Below, piece after piece: positions 42,301 to 45,199 of a stretch of DNA of 64,000 nt (the stretch's first letter is position 1; each line of letters starts with the position of its first letter). The stretch comes from Corbicula japonica. Taxonomy: Eukaryota > Mollusca > Bivalvia > Venerida > Cyrenidae. The notes under the pieces were generated by a model that had not been told where the DNA came from, made no database searches, and saw nothing but the letters and a program-made list of their open reading frames with translations. Made by a program: the position numbers and the translations under genes. Location: contig JAZAYU010000015.1 in NCBI GenBank assembly GCA_038501625.1, positions 4,796,991-4,860,990 of the forward strand, given 5' to 3'.

Positions 42301-42627
42301 TCACTTCTCCCTAAAATTTGCTCCTAGCTTAATCCCTGACTGTTGTCATCTCTATACAATTTACCCCAGTTATACAAGCAACTGTTGCCATCCCTATTTT
42401 GGGGATACCTGCAGACTTTTCAGTGTACTAACCTGTTTCTCTTTTAATGTTTCAATAGTGAGAAGAATATTTCCTATTTGGCTCTTCCTTCGTACCCTTC
42501 CAGAGCTGCCAATACTCCCTCTACGCTGAGAAAGGTCTGTCTGTGATGGTACCAAACCTTGACTACCAGGACTATTCCCACCCTGCGCCCCTGAAGGGGT
42601 GGTCCCTCCAGGAGATAAATAGGACAT
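106..42627 (-). CDS. DNAH5/8: Axonemal dynein heavy chain, DNAH5/DNAH8 class (N-terminal 24 coding exons; gene continues past position 1)
   Basis: Force-generating heavy chain of ciliary and flagellar outer dynein arms; this part is the tail that binds intermediate chains and the docking site. Coding exons in order: 42627-42433, 38215-38081, 35533-35443, 34948-34797, 34510-34315, 33626-33457, 32990-32814, 30293-30180, 27924-27817, 24698-24450, 24066-23869, 22998-22922, 19148-19055, 17720-17601, 15440-15305, 10822-10635, 10235-10155, 9464-9348, 7324-7205, 6376-6241, 5231-5030, 4415-4316, 2879-2720, 305-106. They sum to 3,516 nt (1,172 codons) with all phases consistent. Collinear family motifs include [39 protein letters not shown] and FDPYIF; residues from about 190 to 830 fit the dynein heavy chain N-terminal region 1. 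Family members are about 4,500-4,700 residues, so the motor is outside the window. DNAH5 and DNAH8 cannot be separated by eye. Introns reach 4.5 kb and are full of mobile DNA. Confidence 0.93.
1175..1285 (-). repeat. Dispersed repeat R1, tail fragment
   Basis: Contains 'gcagtaatatgc', 'actgcccatgaaaaggctcg' and 'gtgttcggtggctt'. The same phrases occur reversed or forward at 8045-8165, 54700-54775, 55940-56035 and 58545-58625, which defines a dispersed repeat named R1 here. Confidence 0.7.
1420..1570 (+). repeat. Dispersed repeat R1, head fragment
   Basis: Carries 'gtttgtggtgtcttatttga', 'aaacacaagctctctt' and 'tcctgatatgcatat'. It matches 54515-54650 forward, 8907-9110 reversed, and the two halves at 50830-50892 and 59479-59570 that are split by a large insertion. 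Confidence 0.72.
1933..2479. mobile_element. Non-autonomous element with CAGGG ends and 5-bp target duplication
   Basis: 547 bp. Left end CAGGGGTTTTTTTTAAGG and right end CCTTAA...AAACCCTG in inverted form (right arm read back CAGGGTTTTTTTTCCTTAA). AATAC is duplicated at 1928-1932 and 2480-2484. The word GGGGAA recurs near both ends. No coding frame. Possibly hAT-related, inferred only from the ends. Confidence 0.6.
2720..2879 (-). CDS. DNAH5/8: Dynein heavy chain coding exon 23 (residues 1053-1106)
   Basis: Encodes [20 protein letters not shown] and MQQWGQG, matching 'ALEDVQQTLNKAVECI...VRQWSS'. Acceptor tcaaag (AG with a weak pyrimidine tract), donor CTAG/gtaaaa. Confidence 0.9.
3091..3202. 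repeat. Short foldback MITE, 'cccaaggttataa' family
   Basis: Inverted ends: 'cccaaggttataaaattgag' at the left and 'agctttataaccttgggac' at the right, with a matching inner pair around 'gaaaccagtc/gaccggtttcc'. A partial second copy lies at 16595-16665. Confidence 0.65.
3322..3473. repeat. Foldback sequence
   Basis: Arms 'acagtatgcattctgtaggt' and the reverse of 'acctacagactgcatactgt' flank about 90 bases. The right arm carries an extra 'agactgcatac' duplication. Confidence 0.6.
4316..4415 (-). CDS. DNAH5/8: Dynein heavy chain coding exon 22 (residues 1019-1052)
   Basis: Encodes [16 protein letters not shown], matching 'LPIFRASVTLAIPNIV'. Acceptor caatag, donor GTA/gtaagt, phase 0 at the donor. 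Confidence 0.9.
4416..5029 (-). other. Intron between coding exons 21 and 22
   Basis: Holds a weak R1 head fragment at about 4795-4885 ('gatgtggccatccctgatat'). Nothing else recognised. Confidence 0.6.
5030..5231 (-). CDS. DNAH5/8: Dynein heavy chain coding exon 21 (residues 952-1019)
   Basis: Acidic stretch ([18 protein letters not shown]) followed by [17 protein letters not shown] (DNAH5 'LLKVTRNTLEAIRKRI'). Acceptor gttttag, donor TCAAG/gtataa. Confidence 0.9.
5272..5330 (+). repeat. Dispersed repeat R1, short tail fragment
   Basis: 'gaaaatattgttggctcaat' followed by 'ttgagcctgtt' matches the R1 tail at 54735-54765. Confidence 0.5.
5435..5710. repeat. 'ttgacctactgacct' dispersed repeat, about two units
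   Basis: Phrases 'catctactggtgataacaaa', 'ttgacctactgacctcaaat' and 'aggtgatgacaaac' repeat at roughly 110-bp spacing. The same wording forms a longer array at 26150-26935. Confidence 0.55.
6241..6376 (-). CDS. DNAH5/8: Dynein heavy chain coding exon 20 (residues 907-952)
   Basis: Encodes [19 protein letters not shown], matching 'SLVEEAVNELVNMLL'. The reading frame stays open past the exon, but the consensus donor TTGT/gtaagt at 6240 gives the phase 1 that the next acceptor needs. Read-through would continue for about 50 further codons, so an intron-retained isoform cannot be excluded from sequence alone. Confidence 0.85.
6960..7124. repeat. AT-rich hairpin element with about 64-bp arms
   Basis: Left arm 6960-7024 (with 'accatcagactcacatcagt') is almost exactly complementary to right arm 7060-7124 ('actgatgtgagtttgatggt'); the loop is about 35 bases. 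Foldback MITE by structure; no relatives seen in the window. Confidence 0.7.
7205..7324 (-). CDS. DNAH5/8: Dynein heavy chain coding exon 19 (residues 867-906)
   Basis: Encodes [20 protein letters not shown] then [16 protein letters not shown]. Acceptor actacag, donor GAG/gtaaat, phase 0. Confidence 0.9.
8045..8165 (-). repeat. Dispersed repeat R1, tail (reverse), interrupted copy
   Basis: 'gcagtaatatgcattccatt' and 'catgttcggtggctttcaaa' match the R1 tail. Its head follows at 8907-9110, so a single reversed R1 copy is split by the element at 8241-8906. Confidence 0.65.
8241..8906. mobile_element. Non-autonomous element with 'gctcacctgt' inverted ends
   Basis: Starts 'caagagggtccatgggaccc' with 'gctcacctgtca' just inside and ends 'tgacaggtgagct'. 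Contains the 'acggacggacgacggacgga' run at 8829-8855 and repeated phrases 'ccaaatatctaagctctagg'. Sits inside an R1 copy. No coding capacity. Resembles repeats common in bivalves (from memory, not checked). Confidence 0.6.
8907..9110 (-). repeat. Dispersed repeat R1, head (reverse)
   Basis: Reads 'atatgcatatcaggaattgc' and 'aaacaattaacgaag', then 'taccgccttgga', the reverse complement of the R1 head at 54485-54650. Confidence 0.65.
9348..9464 (-). CDS. DNAH5/8: Dynein heavy chain coding exon 18 (residues 828-866)
   Basis: Encodes [18 protein letters not shown], the conserved 'PGLAALTWTSLNIEAYL' motif. Acceptor attacag, donor CAG/gtatgt, phase 0. Confidence 0.92.
9465..10154 (-). other. Intron between coding exons 17 and 18
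   Basis: The middle (about 9830-10020) contains repeat-like text 'agagggccattatcttcaaa' and 'ggcccataactcctgaacaa', shared in style with 37240-37320. No coding signal. Confidence 0.5.
10155..10235 (-). CDS. DNAH5/8: Dynein heavy chain coding exon 17 (residues 801-827)
   Basis: Encodes [20 protein letters not shown], matching '[20 protein letters not shown]'. Acceptor tttcag, donor AGG/gtaagt, phase 0. Confidence 0.9.
10236..10634 (-). other. Intron between coding exons 16 and 17
   Basis: About 400 bases with no recognisable feature. Confidence 0.6.
10635..10822 (-). CDS. DNAH5/8: Dynein heavy chain coding exon 16 (residues 738-800)
   Basis: Encodes [20 protein letters not shown], matching 'LFVNFDPQILILFRETECM' of DNAH5. 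Acceptor tcttag, donor CAG/gtaatt. Confidence 0.93.
10823..12330 (-). other. Intron 15-16, part beyond the hAT remnant
   Basis: 11150-11465 resembles 37070-37200 ('tatgggtcttgttg...gatgtagatt' style), so it is a diverged piece of the tandem-unit element's flank. A C-rich patch lies at 11523-11543. Otherwise plain AT-rich sequence. Confidence 0.5.
12356..14215 (+). pseudogene. hAT-superfamily transposase pseudogene (ZNF862-like type), antisense to the dynein gene
   Basis: Broken frames on the plus strand spell a hAT-like domesticated or mobile transposase. A basic N-terminus and [10 protein letters not shown] from 12356 are followed, after a frameshift near 12475, by a TTF-type zinc finger with MFCKSC and [19 protein letters not shown] (about 13010) and [12 protein letters not shown] (about 13210) are RNase-H-fold acidic motifs. 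[10 protein letters not shown] lies near 13500. [20 protein letters not shown] and AIELWW (about 14030-14150) form the C-terminal dimerisation region. Frameshifts and stops break it at least five times. No terminal repeats identified. It is inactive, and its insertion explains the 4.5-kb intron. Confidence 0.8.
14216..15180 (-). other. Intron 14-15 side of the hAT remnant
   Basis: Contains two diverged copies of a short phrase ('gttaatgatgaatcatgatt' style at 14225-14290 and 14335-14410) and a repeat fragment 'agtcatcatcacaagtgtga' at 14690-14790, also seen near 18120 and 29680. No coding signal. Confidence 0.5.
15190..15232 (+). ncRNA. Hammerhead-like motif fragment
   Basis: Reads 'cttgaagaagg', a GGGG/CCCC hairpin, then 'ggaaac', the order of a hammerhead ribozyme core (CUGANGA, stem II, GAAAC) with one extra base. 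A second, better example lies at 62941-62973 on the other strand. Probably a decayed retroelement terminal fragment; catalytic activity is unlikely. Confidence 0.35.
15305..15440 (-). CDS. DNAH5/8: Dynein heavy chain coding exon 15 (residues 693-738)
   Basis: Encodes [20 protein letters not shown] and [10 protein letters not shown]. Acceptor acctag, donor AACA/gtaagt. The downstream 4.5-kb intron holds the hAT pseudogene. Confidence 0.93.
15800..16530. mobile_element. Candidate non-autonomous element with 'ttggcg' subterminal words
   Basis: Left end 'aatattggcgggggtttaat' and right end 'catcgccaatatt' are inverted. Words of the type GCCAAxATT recur at both ends (15818-15900, 16425-16520). 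Flanks 'aagtact' and 'aagcgct' are similar but not identical, so the target duplication is uncertain. The middle is unique AT-rich sequence. Confidence 0.45.
16595..16665. repeat. Partial copy of the 'cccaaggttataa' MITE
   Basis: 'tgcccaaggttataaaactg' followed by 'agcatggaaaccagtctcaa' matches the element at 3091-3202. Confidence 0.6.
16867..17460. mobile_element. Candidate element with GGCCAAAATTAAAC words
   Basis: 'ttggcctaattggcc' and 'aaggccaaaattaaac' at the left; 'atggccaaaattaaactggc' at the right. The same architecture as 15800-16530 with a different word. Ends and target duplication could not be fixed. Confidence 0.35.
17601..17720 (-). CDS. DNAH5/8: Dynein heavy chain coding exon 14 (residues 653-692)
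   Basis: Encodes [20 protein letters not shown], the very conserved 'RNQPPIAGKILWARQL' segment of axonemal dynein tails. Acceptor tgtacag, donor ATG/gtaaac, phase 0. Confidence 0.95.
17945..18100. repeat. Palindromic repeat R2, copy 1
   Basis: 'tgtgccgtctgatcagaaat' and 'gattctgatcagacggccga', then 'tctggatctaaactgtttgc', ending 'tctgtggaggaaaggg'. Self-complementary halves; one of six copies in the dynein introns. Confidence 0.7.
18110..18370. repeat. Diverged dispersed repeat fragment
   Basis: 'ggcatcatcacaacccttgg' and 'tgacaaaattcaaa' resemble text at 14690-14780 and 29530-29720. Includes 'acagatggacaggcaatcaa'. No coding signal. Confidence 0.4.
18660..18840. repeat. Palindromic repeat R2, copy 2 (diverged)
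   Basis: 'gcttgcttttggacagaaat' and 'atcaaaaagcaagcagttta', then 'ctgatctggatctatag'. Less conserved than copies 1, 5 and 6. Confidence 0.6.
19055..19148 (-). CDS. DNAH5/8: Dynein heavy chain coding exon 13 (residues 621-652)
   Basis: Encodes [20 protein letters not shown] (DNAH5 'FERLNIPNLGIDDKYQLIL'). Acceptor gatttag, donor AAG/gtacta. An alternative acceptor within tttgag was rejected because it breaks the frame. The upstream intron is nearly filled by the 2.8-kb foldback element. Confidence 0.9.
19610..22436. mobile_element. 2.8-kb foldback element with about 0.9-kb inverted arms
   Basis: Left arm 19610-20490 is the diverged reverse complement of about 21375-22436. Outer ends are 'caccctggctaacctggtac' and its mirror 'accaggttagccagggtg'. 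Both arms contain 'ccgcgatcacggcatatg' and 'caccgtacaccggc' type text and the 'aacaagcaggagcg' block. The right arm carries a partial duplication (21375-21540 and 21590-21720). No transposase frame seen, and no clear target duplication. It fills the intron between coding exons 12 and 13. Confidence 0.72.
22795..22885. repeat. Palindromic repeat R2, copy 3 (half)
   Basis: 'aaaaagcaaacagtgcagac' and 'aagctgatctgggtctacac' match one half of R2, ending only about 40 bases from coding exon 12. Confidence 0.5.
22922..22998 (-). CDS. DNAH5/8: Dynein heavy chain coding exon 12 (residues 596-621)
   Basis: The shortest exon (77 nt), encoding [20 protein letters not shown]. Acceptor tttcag; donor GGAGAA/gtaagt leaves two nucleotides (AA) of a lysine codon that the next exon completes. 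Confidence 0.88.
22999..23868 (-). other. Intron between coding exons 11 and 12
   Basis: About 870 bases. No repeat or coding signal recognised. Confidence 0.6.
23869..24066 (-). CDS. DNAH5/8: Dynein heavy chain coding exon 11 (residues 530-595)
   Basis: Encodes IEGLEQY and [20 protein letters not shown], matching 'FLDQRKMDFDQDYEEFCKQ' of DNAH5. Acceptor tttcag, donor GAG/gtgagt, phase 0. Confidence 0.95.
24127..24402. mobile_element. Short version of the 'ctagaaatgtgtcc' element, without tandem units
   Basis: Starts 'ctagaatgtgtccttggaca' and 'gatgcccccac'; ends with 'acggacggacgaacgtacgg' and 'tataggggcataac'. The same ends bound the 2.1-kb element at 35553-37633, which has an internal satellite array that this copy lacks. 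Confidence 0.6.
24450..24698 (-). CDS. DNAH5/8: Dynein heavy chain coding exon 10 (residues 447-529)
   Basis: The longest exon here (83 codons). Carries [20 protein letters not shown], the most diagnostic motif for the DNAH5/DNAH8 class in this window, and [13 protein letters not shown]. Acceptor cttacag, donor AAG/gtacca, phase 0. Confidence 0.95.
25156..26017. mobile_element. 862-bp element with 14-bp inverted ends and GTTAAT target duplication
   Basis: Ends CATACCTGTGAACC and GGTTCACAGGTATG are perfect inverted repeats. GTTAAT is directly repeated at 25150-25155 and 26018-26023. The words GGGAGA/GGGAGTCTCCCG recur inside both ends ('gtgggagattttacg', 'aaaatgggagacc', 'cgggagtctcccgc'). 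No coding frame. Non-autonomous DNA transposon; class not certain. Confidence 0.75.
26150..26935. repeat. Irregular tandem array of the 'gaccttgacctttgacctac' repeat
   Basis: Four to five units of about 110-120 bp, each with 'gtgaccttgacctttgacct' variants, 'gaccaacct...' and 'attgattggacaag'. A short inverted pair 'tgacctacaaatcaatagat/tatgtaggtcagtaggtca' lies at 26710-26755. Related text is at 5435-5710, 27290-27610 and 28605-28660. Confidence 0.6.
27290..27620. repeat. Diverged 'tgacctttaagg' repeat block
   Basis: Two similar lines ('tgacctttaaggcccttaca' and 'tgacctttaagaccctatta') each followed by a 'ggccttagattatgt' phrase. Decayed tandem pair. Confidence 0.4.
27817..27924 (-). CDS. 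DNAH5/8: Dynein heavy chain coding exon 9 (residues 411-446)
   Basis: Encodes [20 protein letters not shown], the counterpart of '[20 protein letters not shown]'. Acceptor tttcag, donor AAG/gtatat, phase 0. Confidence 0.93.
28469..28484. repeat. CA microsatellite
   Basis: Short (CA)n run, about seven units. Confidence 0.7.
28605..28640. repeat. 'tgaccttgacctttgaccta' repeat fragment
   Basis: Contains, on the minus strand, AGGTCAAAGGTCAAGGTCA: three AGGTCA-type half-sites in direct order. Same wording as the satellite units at 35.8-37 kb. Confidence 0.55.
28788..29002. repeat. Palindromic repeat R2, copy 4
   Basis: 'aaaaagccaacagtgcagat', 'tctgatcagacagcacag' and 'ggctgatctggatttacagt', bounded by 'cttaactccat' and 'tatggagaaaaggg'. 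Confidence 0.65.
29750..29955. repeat. Palindromic repeat R2, copy 5
   Basis: Best-preserved copy: 'tgctgtctgatcaggatctg' and 'gcagattctgatcagatggc' are near-complementary halves joined by 'tttttggtcagaaattacct'. Bounded by 'cctttactccacata' and 'tatggaggaaat'. Confidence 0.75.
30180..30293 (-). CDS. DNAH5/8: Dynein heavy chain coding exon 8 (residues 373-410)
   Basis: Encodes [20 protein letters not shown] then PLYRQDP, nearly identical in pattern to DNAH5. Acceptor gtttcag, donor CCA/gtgagt, phase 0. Confidence 0.93.
30573..30596 (+). repeat. G24 homopolymer
   Basis: Uninterrupted run of 24 G on the plus strand (C24 in the dynein pre-mRNA). Capable of quadruplex formation on the plus strand and prone to length error. 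Confidence 0.85.
31165..31615. mobile_element. Candidate element with TTGGGA/GGTCCCC words
   Basis: 'ttccccaactgagaaatggt' at the left; 'ttgggaacagtagtttt' and 'gaattgggaatagtaccc' at the right. Possible ends CAGTGTTTTTTCC and GGAAAAAAATGCTG are inverted, but no target duplication is seen. A short hairpin 'tggaaaaaaaatttcca' lies in the middle. Confidence 0.4.
31725..31935. repeat. Palindromic repeat R2, copy 6
   Basis: 'cagtttagatccagatcagc', 'ttgccgtctgatcaggatct' and 'gcagatcctgatcagacagc', bounded by 'ccctttcctaaata' and 'aaggaaaggg'. The halves are in the opposite order to copy 5. Confidence 0.7.
31936..32813 (-). other. Intron 7-8, remainder
   Basis: No family recognised. A short self-complementary patch lies around 32150-32190 ('ggcatctcctgggacca'). 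Plain AT-rich otherwise. Confidence 0.45.
32814..32990 (-). CDS. DNAH5/8: Dynein heavy chain coding exon 7 (residues 314-372)
   Basis: Encodes [20 protein letters not shown], a strong match to the conserved '[20 protein letters not shown]' of DNAH5. Acceptor cacatag, donor AAG/gtaaac, phase 0. Confidence 0.93.
32991..33456 (-). other. Intron between coding exons 6 and 7
   Basis: About 470 AT-rich bases with nothing recognised. Confidence 0.6.
33457..33626 (-). CDS. DNAH5/8: Dynein heavy chain coding exon 6 (residues 257-313)
   Basis: Encodes [20 protein letters not shown] and ends [10 protein letters not shown] (DNAH5 'MKVWIKQTEQ'). Acceptor atgtag, donor CAG/gtacag. Confidence 0.9.
33627..34314 (-). 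other. Intron between coding exons 5 and 6
   Basis: Contains 'gcaggcatgccctaagtcct' and repeated 'ccttaaaaa' words at 33965-34070, reminiscent of the element at 60924-61430, but no ends could be defined. Confidence 0.45.
34315..34510 (-). CDS. DNAH5/8: Dynein heavy chain coding exon 5 (residues 192-257)
   Basis: Encodes [20 protein letters not shown] and [13 protein letters not shown], start of the tail domain. Acceptor atttcag; donor is AGAA/gtatgg, a weaker site, chosen because it gives the phase 1 required by the next exon. Confidence 0.88.
34797..34948 (-). CDS. DNAH5/8: Dynein heavy chain coding exon 4 (residues 141-191)
   Basis: Encodes [14 protein letters not shown], the counterpart of 'LTGVCVFFIRTD' in DNAH5. 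Acceptor gttacag, donor GAG/gtaaaa. The exon restores phase 0. Confidence 0.9.
35281..35396. repeat. Short foldback MITE
   Basis: Arms 'aactgagggactaaaagtaa' and 'cttttagtccatcagtgagt' are inverted, with 'gatgggtgat/gtcacccatc' inside. About 115 bp in the intron between coding exons 3 and 4. Confidence 0.65.
35443..35533 (-). CDS. DNAH5/8: Dynein heavy chain coding exon 3 (residues 111-141)
   Basis: Encodes [20 protein letters not shown], matching the 'GGLRHLMFYYQ' region of DNAH5. Acceptor tttcag, donor GAAG/gtaaga; one nucleotide of the split codon (G) is carried over. Confidence 0.9.
35553..37633. mobile_element. 2.1-kb element carrying a tandem satellite array (copy 1)
   Basis: Left end 'actagaaatgtgtccatagg' and 'gatgcccccgc'; right end with 'ggatggacggacgaatgaac' and 'tggcgggggcataa'. 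The ends match the 276-bp element at 24127-24402. The interior holds eight tandem units (35868-37005), a stretch with 'ggttatgggtcttgttgg', and a doubled 180-bp segment ('agggccataacttctgaa' at 37249 and 37424). No coding frame. Non-autonomous; mechanism of spread unknown. Confidence 0.7.
35868..37005 (+). repeat. Satellite array, eight units of about 138-156 bp
   Basis: Each unit contains 'cagtgaccttgaccttggac', 'ctacaggcatgggcatgg', 'gtgaacatttgtgccaagtt', 'attttgaaatccctccattc' and 'cggacaagaaaattctattt'. Units begin near 35868, 36011, 36157, 36303, 36441, 36589, 36733 and 36889. Unit 4 lacks the 'cttggac' segment, and the same deletion occurs in the second array. Confidence 0.85.
38081..38215 (-). 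CDS. DNAH5/8: Dynein heavy chain coding exon 2 (residues 66-110)
   Basis: Begins [11 protein letters not shown] and carries [20 protein letters not shown] followed by DFVLD. This corresponds to the 'ARHNYLFAIVAS...EVEDAIL' opening of DNAH5. Acceptor ttctcag, donor AGG/gtaggc, phase 0 at both ends. Confidence 0.9.
38604..38690 (+). pseudogene. tRNA-like sequence
   Basis: An A-box-like 'tagcccagtggttaacac' and, 60 bases on, a B-box-like 'ggttcaattc' are in the right order for a polymerase III promoter. Stems do not pair convincingly, so a decayed tRNA or SINE head is more likely than a working tRNA. Confidence 0.4.
38990..39083 (-). pseudogene. tRNA-Leu-like remnant
   Basis: Minus strand reads 'tagctgagtggtctaaagcg' (A box as in leucine tRNAs) and 'aggttcaaaattt' (decayed B box), with a spacing that would fit a long variable arm. 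Acceptor stem not recognisable. Confidence 0.4.
39138..39231 (+). repeat. Direct flanking repeat, left member
   Basis: About 94 bp beginning 'acatgtaatatgggtattaa', repeated at 40989-41083 with few changes. The two members exactly bracket the second satellite-bearing copy. Confidence 0.8.
39231..40993. mobile_element. Second copy of the satellite-bearing element (right end missing)
   Basis: Matches 35553-37315 almost base for base, including all eight units and the shortened unit 4 (units near 39545, 39689, 39832, 39979, 40119, 40263, 40409, 40563). It stops at 'gcacaacaacat', where the flanking direct repeat begins, so the right-hand 320 bp with the 'ggacggacg' end are absent. Confidence 0.8.
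40989..41083 (+). repeat. Direct flanking repeat, right member
   Basis: Same text as 39138-39231 ('gataaatagatggattaaca', 'tacactctgaaaatg'). Confidence 0.8.
41191..42338. mobile_element. 1.15-kb element with CAGGGAT ends and ACTGTT target duplication
   Basis: Left CAGGGATCA, right TAATCCCTG; ACTGTT is repeated at 41185-41190 and 42339-42344. Subterminal words: 'cttcgctttatttg/gcgaagttcac' and CTTCTCCCT repeated ('acttctcccttaatttccag', 'gtcacttctccctaaaattt'). No coding frame. Ends about 95 bases from the first coding exon of the dynein gene, inside intron 1. Confidence 0.7.
42433..42627 (-). CDS. DNAH5/8: Dynein heavy chain, first coding exon (residues 1-65)
   Basis: Starts [10 protein letters not shown] and is rich in Gly, Ser and Gln, then basic (RRGS, RVRRKS), ending with [14 protein letters not shown]. 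The exon closes at CAG followed by gttagt (phase 0). A splice acceptor (cttgcag) at 42644-42645 places 16 nt of 5' UTR in this exon, so an upstream non-coding exon must exist. The Gly/Ser-rich leader precedes the part that aligns with vertebrate homologues and is probably disordered. The start is the only ATG in frame before the acceptor. Confidence 0.85.
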
Positions 42628-42707
42628 GCTTTATGTTGTAACACTGCAAGTAAAAATATTTACAAAATTTTAATAATATTTAAAATCAAAAGAGCAAATT
42701 CAAATTA

Positions 42708-42964
42708 TACTCAACAAAAAAAGAAACCTGACACTGTAACTTTGAATAAGTATGAGGTGCATATTCAAAATCTATATATTTTTGCACCATCCAAAAGAAA
42801 ATAACCACTGAATCACTTGTTTCATGCACCAAAAATATCAAAATGCATAATTAAGTTCAAAACATGCACAATTTTTATTACATTCCACAATTCAATTAGC
42901 TTTAAATCTGATTCCAGGAAAATACACCAAATATAAAGTGTCAGGTTTCTATTTTTGTTGAGTA
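42708..42964. mobile_element. Mariner-like MITE
   Basis: Inverted ends 'tactcaacaaaaaaagaaac' and 'atttttgttgagta' with TA on both sides; the inner arms share 'cctgacact/agtgtcagg'. The 'TACTCAACAAAAATA' terminus is typical of Tc1/mariner-derived MITEs in animals. It sits 65 bp upstream of the splice acceptor before the dynein start codon. Confidence 0.75.
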
Positions 42965-45199
42965 TATTTGTCAAGATCAAGTTGATCAGTATCAAATTAT
43001 GCATTTGACTAAGTTACATCCTTAGTCAAAACAAGAGGTGTTTCAGTATTTAGACATTACTACATTATTAATAGTTTATATCGAATATCAGTGAGTCATT
43101 GCAGCTTTTTCTGCACACACACTGCACACCTGATATATGCATATTTCATTCAACAATATTGACATCACACTTTTAACTTCTTTTGGCATTGTTTATTTTT
43201 GTTCTATAAAAAAGTTTTATTTATATTAATATTACAGTTCAACTTCAGAAATGCATACATGCCAAGTCTCATGCCGTGAGGTAAAAACTCACGGAATTTC
43301 ACCCACCCTCACGGTCTAACGGATAAAAACAAAAACTCACGTTTTATTGGTAATTTCTCTTTAAAAAAGACAGTGACAGTCATTATTGGAAATTAATGAC
43401 ATTTTGTTTATTTCATCTGATTCAATTACCTGGGGCAATGGATTAACATCCCATGTTAGATAAGGTGTTATTCAATTATCTTTTCTTATTAATCGATATG
43501 TTTACTCAAACATCTTTATGACTCAGTTGGGGTACAATGCAAACATTTATAATGTTAAAGCTTTTAATAATTGGAGGACTCCACCTATATGCTGTATTGT
43601 AATTTTACTCATTCAAGAGTTAGAGCACTTGTGAGTTATAATCAGCTGGGCTTAAATTGCTGTTGAACAGTGCAACTCTTAGAATGGACTTGATGTTAAG
43701 TGTAGGATTATTTTTCATTTTAAAGGAGTAGTTCTTCACTTTGTCTCAGATACCCATAGAAATCTGATTCTTTAAAACTGGTCACATTTATTAAGGTGTA
43801 TGATTTTCCTGTACTGTAACTAGTAACTGGTTGCACTCAAAGTTACAAACTGTAGCAGATTACGGAAGAATTAAGTGAGGAAGTCTTGGTGGAAAAAATT
43901 TCAGAATTCTGTTTAACATTAAAACAGATATAAATTGATTAATCAATTATTCTTAAACAGTGATGGATTATTATGTATCATTTATAATCATAATAACAAG
44001 TGTTTTATTATACAGAAAACAGTTTCAACATTCGGTTGGACAGCTGCTGAGCATTATTATCATCGAAGACGGACATAAACAGTGTTGTAAACAAACAGAT
44101 TATATTGTGATTCATGCATGAACTGTATATATTTAGTGTAAATAATTCCCGGGAATATTTGAAAAACTTGACATTTAAGTATATTATGCATAACAGGTTT
44201 AAGGTTTTAGAACTGTAATATGCACTTTTGCAGATTGGGATTTTGTTGTTTTCATTTCCAAGTACATCCATTTAGACATCTAAACACGAGTTTTAAAAAA
44301 CATTTACCGTGCGTAACTCGAGAAATTTAGTATTTTAGAAGGGGACCCTCTGTTTCGGAAAATGGGCTGTAAAATCAAACATACTAGAAGCTAAATTCAT
44401 CTCTATTTCTTTGAAACCTTGTAAAATTTTGTAAAATAAAGGCTAATTGTTTAAGGACATCATATCTGAACAGGAAAAAACAAGCATTATGTTTAGAATT
44501 TATTTCTAACACTTTATAAATTGACTTTTTTAAAGTGTACCCCATTTTCAGAAATGCACAGTTTTCCGATCTGCAAAAATTAAGCAAGTTCTTATCTGTA
44601 ATTTTTGTGCATGTTTAATGCAGTAAAATAATTGTGTTATACATTAAAATTATCTGCAATGTGTATAGAATCAAATAATTAAAAAAAAAGAGCACCTCAC
44701 CGTCTTCGTTTTCATTTTATTGACCTACAAAATAGGTACCTATGGCCCAGACCAAACGGTTAAAAACCACAAAAACCAAAGGGCTTGGTTAACGAATGGT
44801 GATTTTTTATACCCACTCAAATTCTTTGAAAAACAAGAAAAACGCAAGCAATCAGCTATGCTGGTTAACATTTAACCTCAAAAAAGTAATTTTGGCAACC
44901 GTAACCATAGCAACCAAAGCATTCTTTTAAAGGAAAAAATCATCGTGCAAACACTTAAAATTAGTTTTATAAGACAAGTATCACAAAATTAATGTTCAAT
45001 TATAGAAACAATAAAATAGCAACATATTCCTAAATGAAAGTACAGATTCCATAAGCATTTTAGTTTCATATTGTGATTCTATTGCTGTATTATAAAAGAG
45101 TCAGTATTTTGTAATAATATCATTACAATATTTCAGTTTTCATGACTACTAAATGAAGATGAAGAATAACAATTATTTCCCAATTTTAAACCTATTGAT

